Shown here: positions 23,316-31,085 of the stretch, in pieces
Layout of the letters: the number at the start of each line of letters is the position of its first letter
How positions within the stretch are numbered: the stretch's first letter is position 1
NCBI GenBank assembly: GCA_017962745.1
Contig: JAGCUR010000018.1
Location: 191,088-226,820 of the forward strand
Reading direction: 5' to 3'
Source of the DNA: Bacilli bacterium
GTDB lineage: Bacteria; Bacillota_I; Bacilli_A; ML615J-28; CAG-698
DNA: 35,733 nt
Made by a program: the position numbers and the translations under genes
The notes under the pieces: generated by a model
Databases searched by the model: none
What the model was told of the DNA's origin: nothing
What the model saw: only the letters and a program-made list of their open reading frames with translations

Positions 23316-24338
23316 ATGAAGAAGATTTTTAAAAACAAGAAAATTCGTAACATTATTATCATGGTTGTAACAATTGCTTTATTAATGGTTACACCAGTTA
23401 TCTTCACTTCTTTTAGAAGTGGTAATTATTACCTTAATGTAATTAACTATGTATTTGTATATGCTATAGCTGCAACAGGACTAAATATTATGACTGGATA
23501 TTCTGGTCAAATCAATCTAGGTGGTGCTGCATACTTCTCAGTTGGTGCTTATGGTACTGTTATATTATGCAATCTTGGTATTCCAACTATTTTTGCAGTA
23601 CTACTAGCAATGCTAATAGTTGCGTTCTTTGGTTTCTTAACAGCAGTTCCTGCTGCTAAACTAAAATATCACTTCCTAGCTTTAGCCACAATGGCTGTTG
23701 GTGAGATTGTAAATAATATCTTAATAGTATCTCCAGGTGGAATTACAAACGATACACATGGTATGTTTGTAAAAGCATTAGATCTATTTGGACTTAAACT
23801 ATCAAAAGACTCACAACTATATTATTTCTTATTAATATCGATGGTTTTGTGTTTGCTATTTACATTTGCATTCATCAAATCACATACTGGAAGAGCATGT
23901 ATTGCAGCAAGAGATAGTGTTGACGCTGCTGGTGCTTTCGGTGTTGATGTTAAGAAATATAAGATTATTGCGACTGTAGTATCTTGTATCATGATTGGAT
24001 TTGCTGGTTTTTTATTCGCATATCTTAATAGATATATCTCACCAGACACATTCGCTGCTGGTAAATCTACAATGTTTATGTCAATGACAATGCTTGGTGG
24101 ATCAGGTACTTTATTTGGTCCATTACTTGGTACTATCTTAATTACTATCATTATGGAAGTATTAAGAGGTCTACCTGGTGCTGGTTTATATTTACAATTA
24201 TCTTATGGACTTGTACTACTTGCAGTTATGATGTTTATGCCATTTGGTGTATCTGGATTAATCTCAAATATTAAGACAAAGAGAATAATTAAGAAAAAAC
24301 GAATGGAAGAAATGGAGAAAAACAATGTTGGAAGTTAG
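23316..24338 (+). CDS. livM: Liv-type ABC transporter permease LivM
   Basis: The second membrane subunit, 340 residues, with about nine to ten hydrophobic segments. Characteristic LivM stretches are GLNIMTGYSGQINLGGAAYFSVGAY (split: MTGYSGQINLGGAAYFSVGA), PAAKLKYHFLALATMAVGEI, and FIKSHTGRACIAARDSVDAAGAFGV (split: TGRACIAARDSVDAAGAFGV), the coupling loop that engages LivG/LivF. The C-terminus ends in a basic, charged tail (KRIIKKKRMEEMEKN) in the cytoplasm. GGAGGG lies at suitable distance before the ATG, and the 3' end overlaps livG by 14 bp, so translation is coupled. Confidence 0.92.
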   Translation: MKKIFKNKKIRNIIIMVVTIALLMVTPVIFTSFRSGNYYLNVINYVFVYAIAATGLNIMTGYSGQINLGGAAYFSVGAYGTVILCNLGIPTIFAVLLAMLIVAFFGFLTAVPAAKLKYHFLALATMAVGEIVNNILIVSPGGITNDTHGMFVKALDLFGLKLSKDSQLYYFLLISMVLCLLFTFAFIKSHTGRACIAARDSVDAAGAFGVDVKKYKIIATVVSCIMIGFAGFLFAYLNRYISPDTFAAGKSTMFMSMTMLGGSGTLFGPLLGTILITIIMEVLRGLPGAGLYLQLSYGLVLLAVMMFMPFGVSGLISNIKTKRIIKKKRMEEMEKNNVGS

Positions 24339-25080
24339 TCATGCATTTTTAAACTTTAATGGATTGCAAGCTATAAATGATGTGTCTATTAAGGTAAATG
24401 ATGGAACGATTACTGCTATGATTGGTCCTAATGGTGCTGGTAAAACAACACTTTTTAATATAATAGCGGGAGTTTATAAACCAGATAGTGGTGTGGTAAC
24501 GTTAGATGGCGTTGATATAACTGGAAAAAAACCATTTGAAATATGCAATTATGGTATTACTAGAACCTATCAAGTAATCAAACTATTTACTGGAATGTCT
24601 GCTTTAGACAACGTATTGGTGGGCATGCACATAAATTATAAATTGAATTTTTTCCAAGATGTTTTTCATACAAAAAAGATGCGTCAATTGGAAAAAGAGA
24701 CAAAAGAAAGAGCAATGGAACTATTAAGATTAGTTGGTTTAGAGGATTATGCAGGCGTTACAGCTAGTAGTTTATCATACGGCCAACAAAGATTATTGGA
24801 AATTGCTAGAGCTCTTGGCTCTAATCCTAAACTATTATTACTTGATGAACCAGCAGCAGGAATGAACCTTAAAGAGAAAAACGATTTATGTGATCGTTTA
24901 CGTATTATAAAGAATATGGGAATTACAATACTAATTGTAGAACATGATATGAGTTTAGTTATGAATGTTGCAGAAGAAATCTTTGTAATAAATTCAGGAA
25001 AAAATCTTGCTTATGGAACTCCAGATGAGATAGCCAATAATAAAGATGTCATCGAAGCATATTTAGGAAGTGGTGATTAA
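24325..25080 (+). CDS. livG: Liv-type ABC transporter ATPase LivG
   Basis: One of the two cytoplasmic ATPases that drive the importer, 251 residues. It has Walker A GPNGAGKTT (34-42), the Q-loop region around TRTYQVIKLF, the ABC signature in the variant LSYGQQRLLEIARAL (usual for LivG), Walker B LLLLDEPAAGMN, and the H-loop histidine in LIVEHDMSLVM. The stretch between the Q-loop and the signature (FFQDVFHTKKMRQLEKETKERAM) is the helical insertion typical of LivG. It overlaps livM by 14 bp and is followed by livF after 2 nt. Confidence 0.95.
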   Translation: MLEVSHAFLNFNGLQAINDVSIKVNDGTITAMIGPNGAGKTTLFNIIAGVYKPDSGVVTLDGVDITGKKPFEICNYGITRTYQVIKLFTGMSALDNVLVGMHINYKLNFFQDVFHTKKMRQLEKETKERAMELLRLVGLEDYAGVTASSLSYGQQRLLEIARALGSNPKLLLLDEPAAGMNLKEKNDLCDRLRIIKNMGITILIVEHDMSLVMNVAEEIFVINSGKNLAYGTPDEIANNKDVIEAYLGSGD

Positions 25081-25082
25081 TA

Positions 25083-25820
25083 ATGGAACACTATTTAGAA
25101 GTTAAGAATTTACATTATTATTATGGTCAAATACATGCTGTTAAAGGAATTGATTTATATCTTGACGAAGGTGAAATAGTAACTTTAATTGGATCAAATG
25201 GTGCTGGAAAATCAACAACTTTAAATACAATTGCTGGACTGACAAGATCGGTTGGAGTAAAAGGGGAAATTCTGTTTAATAATAAAAATATTGCAAAAAA
25301 AAGTGGAAATAAAATTTGCAAATTAGGAATTATGGCAGTAGTTGAAGGACGACATATATTCTCGCAATTATCTGTTGAGGAAAATTTATATATGGGTGCA
25401 TATTCTAGGAAAGATAAAAGAAATGTAAAAAAGGATATAGATGAAGTATACGAATTGTTTCCTAGACTACTAGAAAGACGTAATCAAATGGGTGGAACAT
25501 TATCTGGAGGCGAGCAACAAATGCTTGCAATCGCAAGAGCACTTGTTAATAAACCAAAAATTATACTACTTGATGAGCCTTCATTAGGACTTGCTCCGAT
25601 AATTGTAGAACATATTTTTGAGATTATTAAAGAAATTAACACAAAGATGGGAACAACGATATTATTGGTTGAGCAAAACTCAAAAATAGCATTAAAAGTA
25701 TCCTCTAGAGGTTATGTAATTCAAAATGGTGAAATCGTAATATCTGGTACAAGTGAAGAATTATTAAACAATGACAAAGGTCGTCATGCTTATTTAGGAA
25801 TAGCAAATAAGGAAGAGTAA
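25083..25820 (+). CDS. livF: Liv-type ABC transporter ATPase LivF
   Basis: The partner ATPase of LivG, 245 residues. It shows YYYGQIHAVKGIDL typical of LivF, Walker A GSNGAGKST (37-45), VVEGRHIFSQLSVEENL (the LivF Q-loop-to-helical region), the signature LSGGEQQMLAIARAL, Walker B IILLDEPSLGLAP, and ILLVEQNSKIAL with the conserved EQN following the switch region where an H-loop His is usually replaced by Gln in LivF. Its stop codon lies inside a terminator hairpin, which marks the end of the transporter block. Confidence 0.95.
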   Translation: MEHYLEVKNLHYYYGQIHAVKGIDLYLDEGEIVTLIGSNGAGKSTTLNTIAGLTRSVGVKGEILFNNKNIAKKSGNKICKLGIMAVVEGRHIFSQLSVEENLYMGAYSRKDKRNVKKDIDEVYELFPRLLERRNQMGGTLSGGEQQMLAIARALVNKPKIILLDEPSLGLAPIIVEHIFEIIKEINTKMGTTILLVEQNSKIALKVSSRGYVIQNGEIVISGTSEELLNNDKGRHAYLGIANKEE

Positions 25821-25836
25821 ACCTTATTTGCTTTTT
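25803..25836 (+). terminator. Intrinsic terminator overlapping the end of livF
   Basis: GCAAATAAGG (25803-25812) and its exact complement CCTTATTTGC (25822-25831) form a 10-bp stem, followed by TTTTT. The livF stop is in the loop. Downstream genes follow closely, with a good Shine-Dalgarno for the next ATG at 25856, so read-through or a weak internal promoter is needed to express them. Confidence 0.8.
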
Positions 25837-25855
25837 ATAAAAAAGGAGAAACGAT

Positions 25856-26908
25856 ATGAAAATTATAAAAGAGAAAGAATTATATTCTTTTTGCTATGAA
25901 TGCTTATTAAAGTACAATATGTCAGAAGAAGATTCTAAAACAGTTTCAATGTGTTTAGTTAAAACTGATAAATGGGGAATTAATACTCATGGCACTAAAA
26001 ACTTATATGGCTATATAAATAAGAATATAGCAGGTGGCGTTTCATTTAAAGATCGCCCTGTAATTGAAAAAGAATATACATCAATGGCTCTAATTGATGC
26101 AAATAATACCTTAGGATATATACCAGCTACGATGGCTATGAACATTGCTTGCGATAAAGCTGAAAAAAGTGGAATAGCAATAGCTGTCGTTAAAAATAGT
26201 TGCCATTATGGAGCTGGAGCATTATATGCAAATATTGCATCTGATAGAGGAATGATTGGTATAGCAATAAGTAACGTTGATAAAAAAATGACAATACCTG
26301 GAGCAAGAGGAATGGTGATTGGTCATAATCCGTTTTCATTATCTGCTCCTGCAAATATATTGCCTTCTATTTTTTTAGATGCATCTTCTAGTAATGTTTC
26401 ATCTTTGAAAGTATTAACTGCGAAAGCAAAAGGGACTGAAATCCCTAATAATTGGATTTGTGATAAAGATGGTATGCCAACAAATGATCCATCTAAATAT
26501 CCTGATGAGGGAGCGTTGTTACCAATGGGAAACCATAAAGGTTATGGTATAGCATTATTTATAGATATTTTAACTGGTGTCATAGCATCTAGTTTAAATA
26601 GTATTTCTAATGATATTCCATCTTGGTGTTTTGATATTGAAGTACCCAATAAAGTGTCACACACTTTCATTGCAATAAATCCTAACTTATTATGTGAAAA
26701 CTTTAAAGAAAGAATAGACGAATTGATTGAGAGCATTCATAGTTTTCCAAAAGCAAGCAACGTAGAAAAGATTTATGTGCCTGGAGAAATGGAATGGAAC
26801 AAATATATGGCAACTGAAAATGGCAAAACTATTAATTTGCCAGATGATGTATTTGATGAGTTGGAGAAATTGAGTCGACTTGCTGGCGTTGACTTAAAGG
26901 TGTTATAA
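25856..26908 (+). CDS. Ldh2/MDH2-family NAD(P)-dependent 2-hydroxyacid oxidoreductase
   Basis: A 350-residue enzyme of the malate/L-sulfolactate/L-lactate dehydrogenase type (Ldh2 fold, unrelated to classical LDH), which interconverts 2-oxo and L-2-hydroxy acids. Family motifs are GINTHGTKNLYGY (about 42-54, with the catalytic-site His), KNSCHYGAGALYANIAS (about 112-128, a further conserved active-site His), and GNHKGYGIALFIDILTGV (about 225-242). Length is normal for the family. GGAG precedes the ATG at good spacing. It is one base short of abutting the second ATP-grasp gene and two genes before a pyruvate-type aldolase, so it could reduce a 2-oxo acid made by that aldolase. Its exact substrate is unknown, and some family members act on ureidoglycolate or diketogulonate. 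Confidence 0.88.
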   Translation: MKIIKEKELYSFCYECLLKYNMSEEDSKTVSMCLVKTDKWGINTHGTKNLYGYINKNIAGGVSFKDRPVIEKEYTSMALIDANNTLGYIPATMAMNIACDKAEKSGIAIAVVKNSCHYGAGALYANIASDRGMIGIAISNVDKKMTIPGARGMVIGHNPFSLSAPANILPSIFLDASSSNVSSLKVLTAKAKGTEIPNNWICDKDGMPTNDPSKYPDEGALLPMGNHKGYGIALFIDILTGVIASSLNSISNDIPSWCFDIEVPNKVSHTFIAINPNLLCENFKERIDELIESIHSFPKASNVEKIYVPGEMEWNKYMATENGKTINLPDDVFDELEKLSRLAGVDLKVL

Positions 26909-26909
26909 A

Positions 26910-28100
26910 ATGAAAAAAGTATTATTTGTTAATGGTTCTTATAATGAGATTCCATTAATTGAAGCTGCGCACAAACTAGGATATTATGTCATCACCTCAG
27001 GAAATGATGAAAAAGGTGAGGGCCATAAGTATAGTGATGAATATGTGCCATGTGATTACTCTGATAAAGAATCAATATATAAATTAGCAAAAAAACTGCA
27101 CGTAGACGGAATATGTTCATGTGGAAATGACTTTGGTGCATTATCAGCCGCATATGCTTCAGAGAAACTCAATTTAAATGGTCACGATTCTTATCATAAT
27201 TGTAGATATTTTCATGAGAAGGATAAGTTTAAAGAGTTATGTGATACACTATGCATATCTACTCCAAGGAGCTATGTATTTACCGACTTTAGTTTCGGTG
27301 TTGTATTCTTAGAAAAAGCAATTTTTCCTCTTATAATTAAGCCGAATGATTTAGGCGGTGGAAAAGGAATATCTATTGTTAGTGATATTGAAAGCGGACT
27401 AATCGCTCTTGAAAAAGCATTTCAAGTTTCAAAAAGCAAAGTCGTTCTAATTGAAGAATATATAGATGGTCCTCAATTTGGATATACTTGTTTTATAAAA
27501 GATAAATCAATTGCTTTTGATTACTTATCTCAAGATTACTCATATCTAAATCCATTTATGGTATGGAGTGCAGTTGCAAATTTTCCAGATGAGTATTGCG
27601 AATTAAGAAGTATAATAAGACATGATGTGAAACTGCTGTCTCAATACTTGAATGTTTATGATGGATTCCTTACTATTCAATTAAAGGTGAAAGACAATAA
27701 GCCATATTACATTGAAACAATGAGAAGATGCTTGGGAAATATGCATTATATTTGTATTTCAAATGACTTCCATTTTGATGCATATGAATTATTTTTAGCA
27801 AATGAGTTGGGTTTAAACACAGATGATTATTTAGCAAAAGTAAAAGAGCAACAACAAGCAAGTGCTTTTATGGGTCTATATGCAAATTGCAATGGTAAGT
27901 ACTTGGGATATGAGGTCGATGATAGGTATAAAAAACTATTGTTTTATAAATATGAAGTTGAAAAAAGAGGGTTTATAATAACTAATTACTTGTCTGAAAA
28001 AATAGGTATGATTTATTTATCATTTAACTCAAAAGAAGAACGTGATTCATTCATTTGTGATATGAAAAGTATAGTCTCTGTTGAAGTGGAGGAACAATGA
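26910..28100 (+). CDS. ATP-grasp ligase (carbamoyl-phosphate synthase-like fold), copy 2
   Basis: A 396-residue paralogue of the protein at 19845. Both start with KK(V/I)L(F/I) and share YVITSG-D, YSDEYV-CDYS or near equivalents, CSC-NDFG, and GHDSY. The ATP-binding glycine-rich loop is more canonical here (FPLIIKPNDLGGGKGISIV), followed by VVLIEEYIDGPQFGY and a metal-binding region around FLTIQLKVKDNKPYYIETMRR, with conserved Glu. The C-terminal 100 residues differ from copy 1, so the two probably ligate different partners. The gene follows the oxidoreductase by one base and overlaps the aldolase ATG by four bases (ATGA), suggesting use of the hydroxy-acid product. Function beyond ATP-dependent ligation is not predictable. 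Confidence 0.85.
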   Translation: MKKVLFVNGSYNEIPLIEAAHKLGYYVITSGNDEKGEGHKYSDEYVPCDYSDKESIYKLAKKLHVDGICSCGNDFGALSAAYASEKLNLNGHDSYHNCRYFHEKDKFKELCDTLCISTPRSYVFTDFSFGVVFLEKAIFPLIIKPNDLGGGKGISIVSDIESGLIALEKAFQVSKSKVVLIEEYIDGPQFGYTCFIKDKSIAFDYLSQDYSYLNPFMVWSAVANFPDEYCELRSIIRHDVKLLSQYLNVYDGFLTIQLKVKDNKPYYIETMRRCLGNMHYICISNDFHFDAYELFLANELGLNTDDYLAKVKEQQQASAFMGLYANCNGKYLGYEVDDRYKKLLFYKYEVEKRGFIITNYLSEKIGMIYLSFNSKEERDSFICDMKSIVSVEVEEQ

Positions 28101-29707
28101 AAAGTATTAAATTATTAGATTGCACTGTTAGAGATGGTGGATATTTAAATGATTGGAAATTTGGAGCAAGTGTCTTAACTGAAATAGTCCAAAGATTAAT
28201 AAATGCCAATATTGATTATATTGAATTGGGGTTTATTGATGAGAGAAGATACTATGATGAAAATAGAAGTATTTTTCCAAACACTTCATCAATTAGTAGA
28301 ACATATCAATTTATTAAAAAATCACCTCATACAAAACTTGTTGCAATGATTGACTATGGAACATGCGATATAAAAAATATAGACAAAAAAGAAAATACAA
28401 TTCTAGATGGAATTAGAATAATTTTTAAAAAGGAAAAAATGGTTGAAGCAATCAATTATTGTAAAAAAGTAAAAGAGTTAGGATATGAAGTTTTTACGCA
28501 GTTAGTTTCTTCAACAACTTATAACAAAGACGATTTGAATCAATTAATCAGACTTGAAAACGAACTGAACCCATATTGTGTGAGTATTGTAGATACATAT
28601 GGGCTAATGGATTTTAACGAAATATCAAATCTTTTAAATGAATTAAATAAAGGTCTTAATCATAATATTGCAATTGGGTTCCATGCACATAATAATCTAT
28701 TGTTGGCGTTTTCTAATTCATGTGAGTTTTTAAGTCAAAATATTGAAAGAAATCTAATTGCCGATGGAACCATATTAGGAATGGGAAAGGGAGCTGGTAA
28801 TTCTCCTATTGAATTACTTGCAAATTATTGCAATAATTACTTTGGGACTGACTATAATATTGATGAACTTCTTGAAGGCGGAGAAGCAAATATTATGAAA
28901 TTGTTTGGAAGAAACAATTGGGGATACTCTTTAAAATTTTTGCTAGCAAGTATAAATCGTGTTCATCCAAATTATGTTAGCGACTATATATCTAAGAATG
29001 TATTATCTATAACTAATTTGAATCATTTGCTTAAAGAAATCGATGAAAGATATAAATTACTATATAGTAAAGATGAAAGCGAGAGAAAATATAGAAAGTA
29101 TTGTGAAAAGTTTTTTAGTGATAGTGACGAAAAGGTTTTGTTATCGAAAGAAATAACTGGAAGAAAAGTTTTGCTAATTGGTCCAGGTGGATCAATAAAT
29201 GGAGCAAAAGAGCGTATAGATTTATTTGTTCAAACCGAAAACCCAATTGTTATATCTATAAATTTCTTTCCAACAAGTTTTGAGACGAACTATTTATTCA
29301 TAACTAATTCTAGAAGATTGGGCTACCTATCTAATGAATTTGAAAGAATATATGATAATGATGTAAAAGTAATTGGTACTACTAATTTAACTCCAATTTT
29401 TAGAAAATTTGATTATGTTTTTGATTATTCTAACTTGATTGATTCATCATCATTTGCTCGCGATAGTGCAATAATTATGATTTTAAAACTTTTGCAACAA
29501 TGTAATTGTAAAAATGTTTATTTGGCTGGTTTCGATGGGTATGCATCTTCGTTTGAAGATGATTTCGTGAATTTAAGCAATGCATACGGCTGGAAAGAGC
29601 CATATACTGGCTTTCTTAATTCATATATTAGAAATCAAATTAAAGTGTTTAGAACTGAAATGAATGTCTCTTTTATAACAGCATCGTTGTTCGAGGAAGA
29701 AGATTAA
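28097..29707 (+). CDS. Pyruvate-type aldolase (DmpG/HMGL-like) fused to a glycosyltransferase-like C-terminal domain
   Basis: A 536-residue two-domain protein. Residues 1-290 form a DRE-TIM barrel: the metal and catalytic motif DCTVRDGGY (8-16), FTQLVSSTTYN, the metal-binding HAH pair in GFHAHNN (H196, H198), and GMGKGAGNSPIELL (228-241). Such aldolases condense or cleave 4-hydroxy-2-oxo acids or acyl-CoA with 2-oxo acids. After a helical linker (about 305-350), residues 355-536 begin with GRKVLLIGPGGSING and contain VISINFF, VIGTTNLT and VYLAGFDGY. This pattern recalls the DUF115/GT42-like Rossmann families that bind nucleotide sugars. The fusion links small-molecule carbon-carbon chemistry with a sugar-handling domain in one chain. 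The N-terminal call is solid, the C-terminal one tentative. It overlaps the ATP-grasp gene upstream and lies 2 nt before a phosphatase gene. Confidence 0.8.
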   Translation: MKSIKLLDCTVRDGGYLNDWKFGASVLTEIVQRLINANIDYIELGFIDERRYYDENRSIFPNTSSISRTYQFIKKSPHTKLVAMIDYGTCDIKNIDKKENTILDGIRIIFKKEKMVEAINYCKKVKELGYEVFTQLVSSTTYNKDDLNQLIRLENELNPYCVSIVDTYGLMDFNEISNLLNELNKGLNHNIAIGFHAHNNLLLAFSNSCEFLSQNIERNLIADGTILGMGKGAGNSPIELLANYCNNYFGTDYNIDELLEGGEANIMKLFGRNNWGYSLKFLLASINRVHPNYVSDYISKNVLSITNLNHLLKEIDERYKLLYSKDESERKYRKYCEKFFSDSDEKVLLSKEITGRKVLLIGPGGSINGAKERIDLFVQTENPIVISINFFPTSFETNYLFITNSRRLGYLSNEFERIYDNDVKVIGTTNLTPIFRKFDYVFDYSNLIDSSSFARDSAIIMILKLLQQCNCKNVYLAGFDGYASSFEDDFVNLSNAYGWKEPYTGFLNSYIRNQIKVFRTEMNVSFITASLFEEED

Positions 29708-29709
29708 TT

Positions 29710-30462
29710 ATGAAGTTAAGTGATTATGATTTGATATTATTTGATTTAGATGGCACCATATATAATGGACCAGAATTAATTGATGGTGCGAAAGAGACTA
29801 TTGATTTTTTTAGAGCAAATAATAAATATATTGTGTTTGGTACAAATAATTCTTCAAAAACTAGGGTCCAAATAGCTGAAAAGTTAAATTCCCTGGGAAT
29901 TAAATGTGAATACGATGAAGTGGTTACATCTGCTTTTTTAGCTTACAATTTGGCAAAAAAACTAAAATTAAGCGATGTTTATGTAGTTGGCTCAGATTCA
30001 TTAATTAATAAGTTTTCTAATGGTGGTATTATGGTTAATCAAACCGAGTCTGCGTTGAATTTGGTTATTGGTTATGATATAATGATTACGTATGAAAAAC
30101 TAACAACCGCATTTAGAATTGCAATGAATGCTCATACAATTATTTCATGCAATGAAGAAAGAAATTATCCATCAAATAATAATGAACTTTTTCCAAGTTG
30201 TGGTGGCATAGTAAAGGCAATAGAGTGGTGCGCTAATAGAAAAAGCGATTATGTTGTTGGAAAGCCTAACTCATTTATGATTGATTATTTGATTGATAAA
30301 TATGGCATTAATAAAAAACGTATTCTAATTGTTGGCGATAGTACTGAGTTTGATGTTCAAATGGCTAAGGATTCTGGCACAGATTATATCTGTATCCATC
30401 AGGACAATTCAATGATCAACTATGTAAGAAAAATAAGTGATATTCCAAATCTATTTAAATAA
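29710..30462 (+). CDS. HAD class IIA (NagD-like) phosphatase
   Basis: A 250-residue haloacid-dehalogenase-family hydrolase. Motif I is LILFDLDGTIY, with nucleophile D12 and acid/base D14. Motif II is FGTNNSSKT, a typical NagD Asn/Ser motif. The class IIA cap lies between (about 75-190, with VIGYDIMITYEKLTTAF). Motif III/IV are VVGKPNSFM (Lys) and RILIVGDSTEFDVQMAKDSG. NagD-like enzymes dephosphorylate small phosphates such as glycerol phosphate, phosphoglycolate or sugar phosphates. GAGGAAGA lies before the ATG, and the gene begins 2 nt after the aldolase. In this context it may remove phosphate from an aldolase product or an alcohol-phosphate precursor, which is inference. Confidence 0.88.
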   Translation: MKLSDYDLILFDLDGTIYNGPELIDGAKETIDFFRANNKYIVFGTNNSSKTRVQIAEKLNSLGIKCEYDEVVTSAFLAYNLAKKLKLSDVYVVGSDSLINKFSNGGIMVNQTESALNLVIGYDIMITYEKLTTAFRIAMNAHTIISCNEERNYPSNNNELFPSCGGIVKAIEWCANRKSDYVVGKPNSFMIDYLIDKYGINKKRILIVGDSTEFDVQMAKDSGTDYICIHQDNSMINYVRKISDIPNLFK

Positions 30463-30485
30463 TCTAAACTAGTAATGGAGGAAAA

Positions 30486-31085
30486 TTGCGACTTAATAAT
30501 TCGCAAGATGATAATGCAATGAAAACTATTGGAAATTTTACAATAATTGAGACATCAATAAATGATGTTTATATTATTGAACCAAAAAAATATGGCGACA
30601 ATCGTGGCTATTTTATGGAAATTTATAAAGAATCAGATTTTAATAAAGCAGGGCTTGATTATAAATTTATTCAAGACAATCAATCAAAATCTAAAAAAGG
30701 AGTATTAAGAGGATTACACTTTCAAAAAAACTTTCCTCAAGCAAAACTTGTAAGATGTATTGAAGGAGAAGTGTTTGATGTATGTGTTGATTTAAGAAAG
30801 AATAGTCCTACTTATGGTAAATGGGAAGGAGTAGTACTTTCTGCTGAAAAAGGGAATCAGTTTATGATTCCTAGAGGATTTGCACATGGTTTTTTGGTTT
30901 TATCTGAAACCGCTACATTTTGTTATAAATGTGATGAACTATATCATCCAGAAGATGAAGGCGGAGTTATGTGGAATGATCCTGAAGTTGGAATCAAGTG
31001 GCCATATGAAGGTGAGGTCCTATTATCCGAAAAAGATAAATTGTATAAATCATTAAAAGAAGCAAAGGTGGAATTTGACTTATGA
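30486..31085 (+). CDS. rmlC: dTDP-4-dehydrorhamnose 3,5-epimerase RmlC
   Basis: This cupin enzyme epimerises C3 and C5 of dTDP-4-keto-6-deoxy-glucose, giving the L-rhamnose precursor. It shows PKKYGDNRGYFMEIY, the catalytic His region GVLRGLHFQKNFPQAKLV, EVFDVCVDLRKNSPTYGKW, and FMIPRGFAHGFLVLSE. TTG 30486 is kept as start: GGAGG ends 4 nt upstream, while ATG 30522 (MKTIGNF, closer to the usual family start) has no ribosome-binding site. The resulting 199 residues exceed the usual 180-190 by about 12 extra N-terminal residues. It overlaps rmlB by four bases. RmlA is encoded far upstream and RmlD is not in the window, so the 4-keto product may go to another enzyme or RmlD may be elsewhere. Confidence 0.93.
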   Translation: MRLNNSQDDNAMKTIGNFTIIETSINDVYIIEPKKYGDNRGYFMEIYKESDFNKAGLDYKFIQDNQSKSKKGVLRGLHFQKNFPQAKLVRCIEGEVFDVCVDLRKNSPTYGKWEGVVLSAEKGNQFMIPRGFAHGFLVLSETATFCYKCDELYHPEDEGGVMWNDPEVGIKWPYEGEVLLSEKDKLYKSLKEAKVEFDL

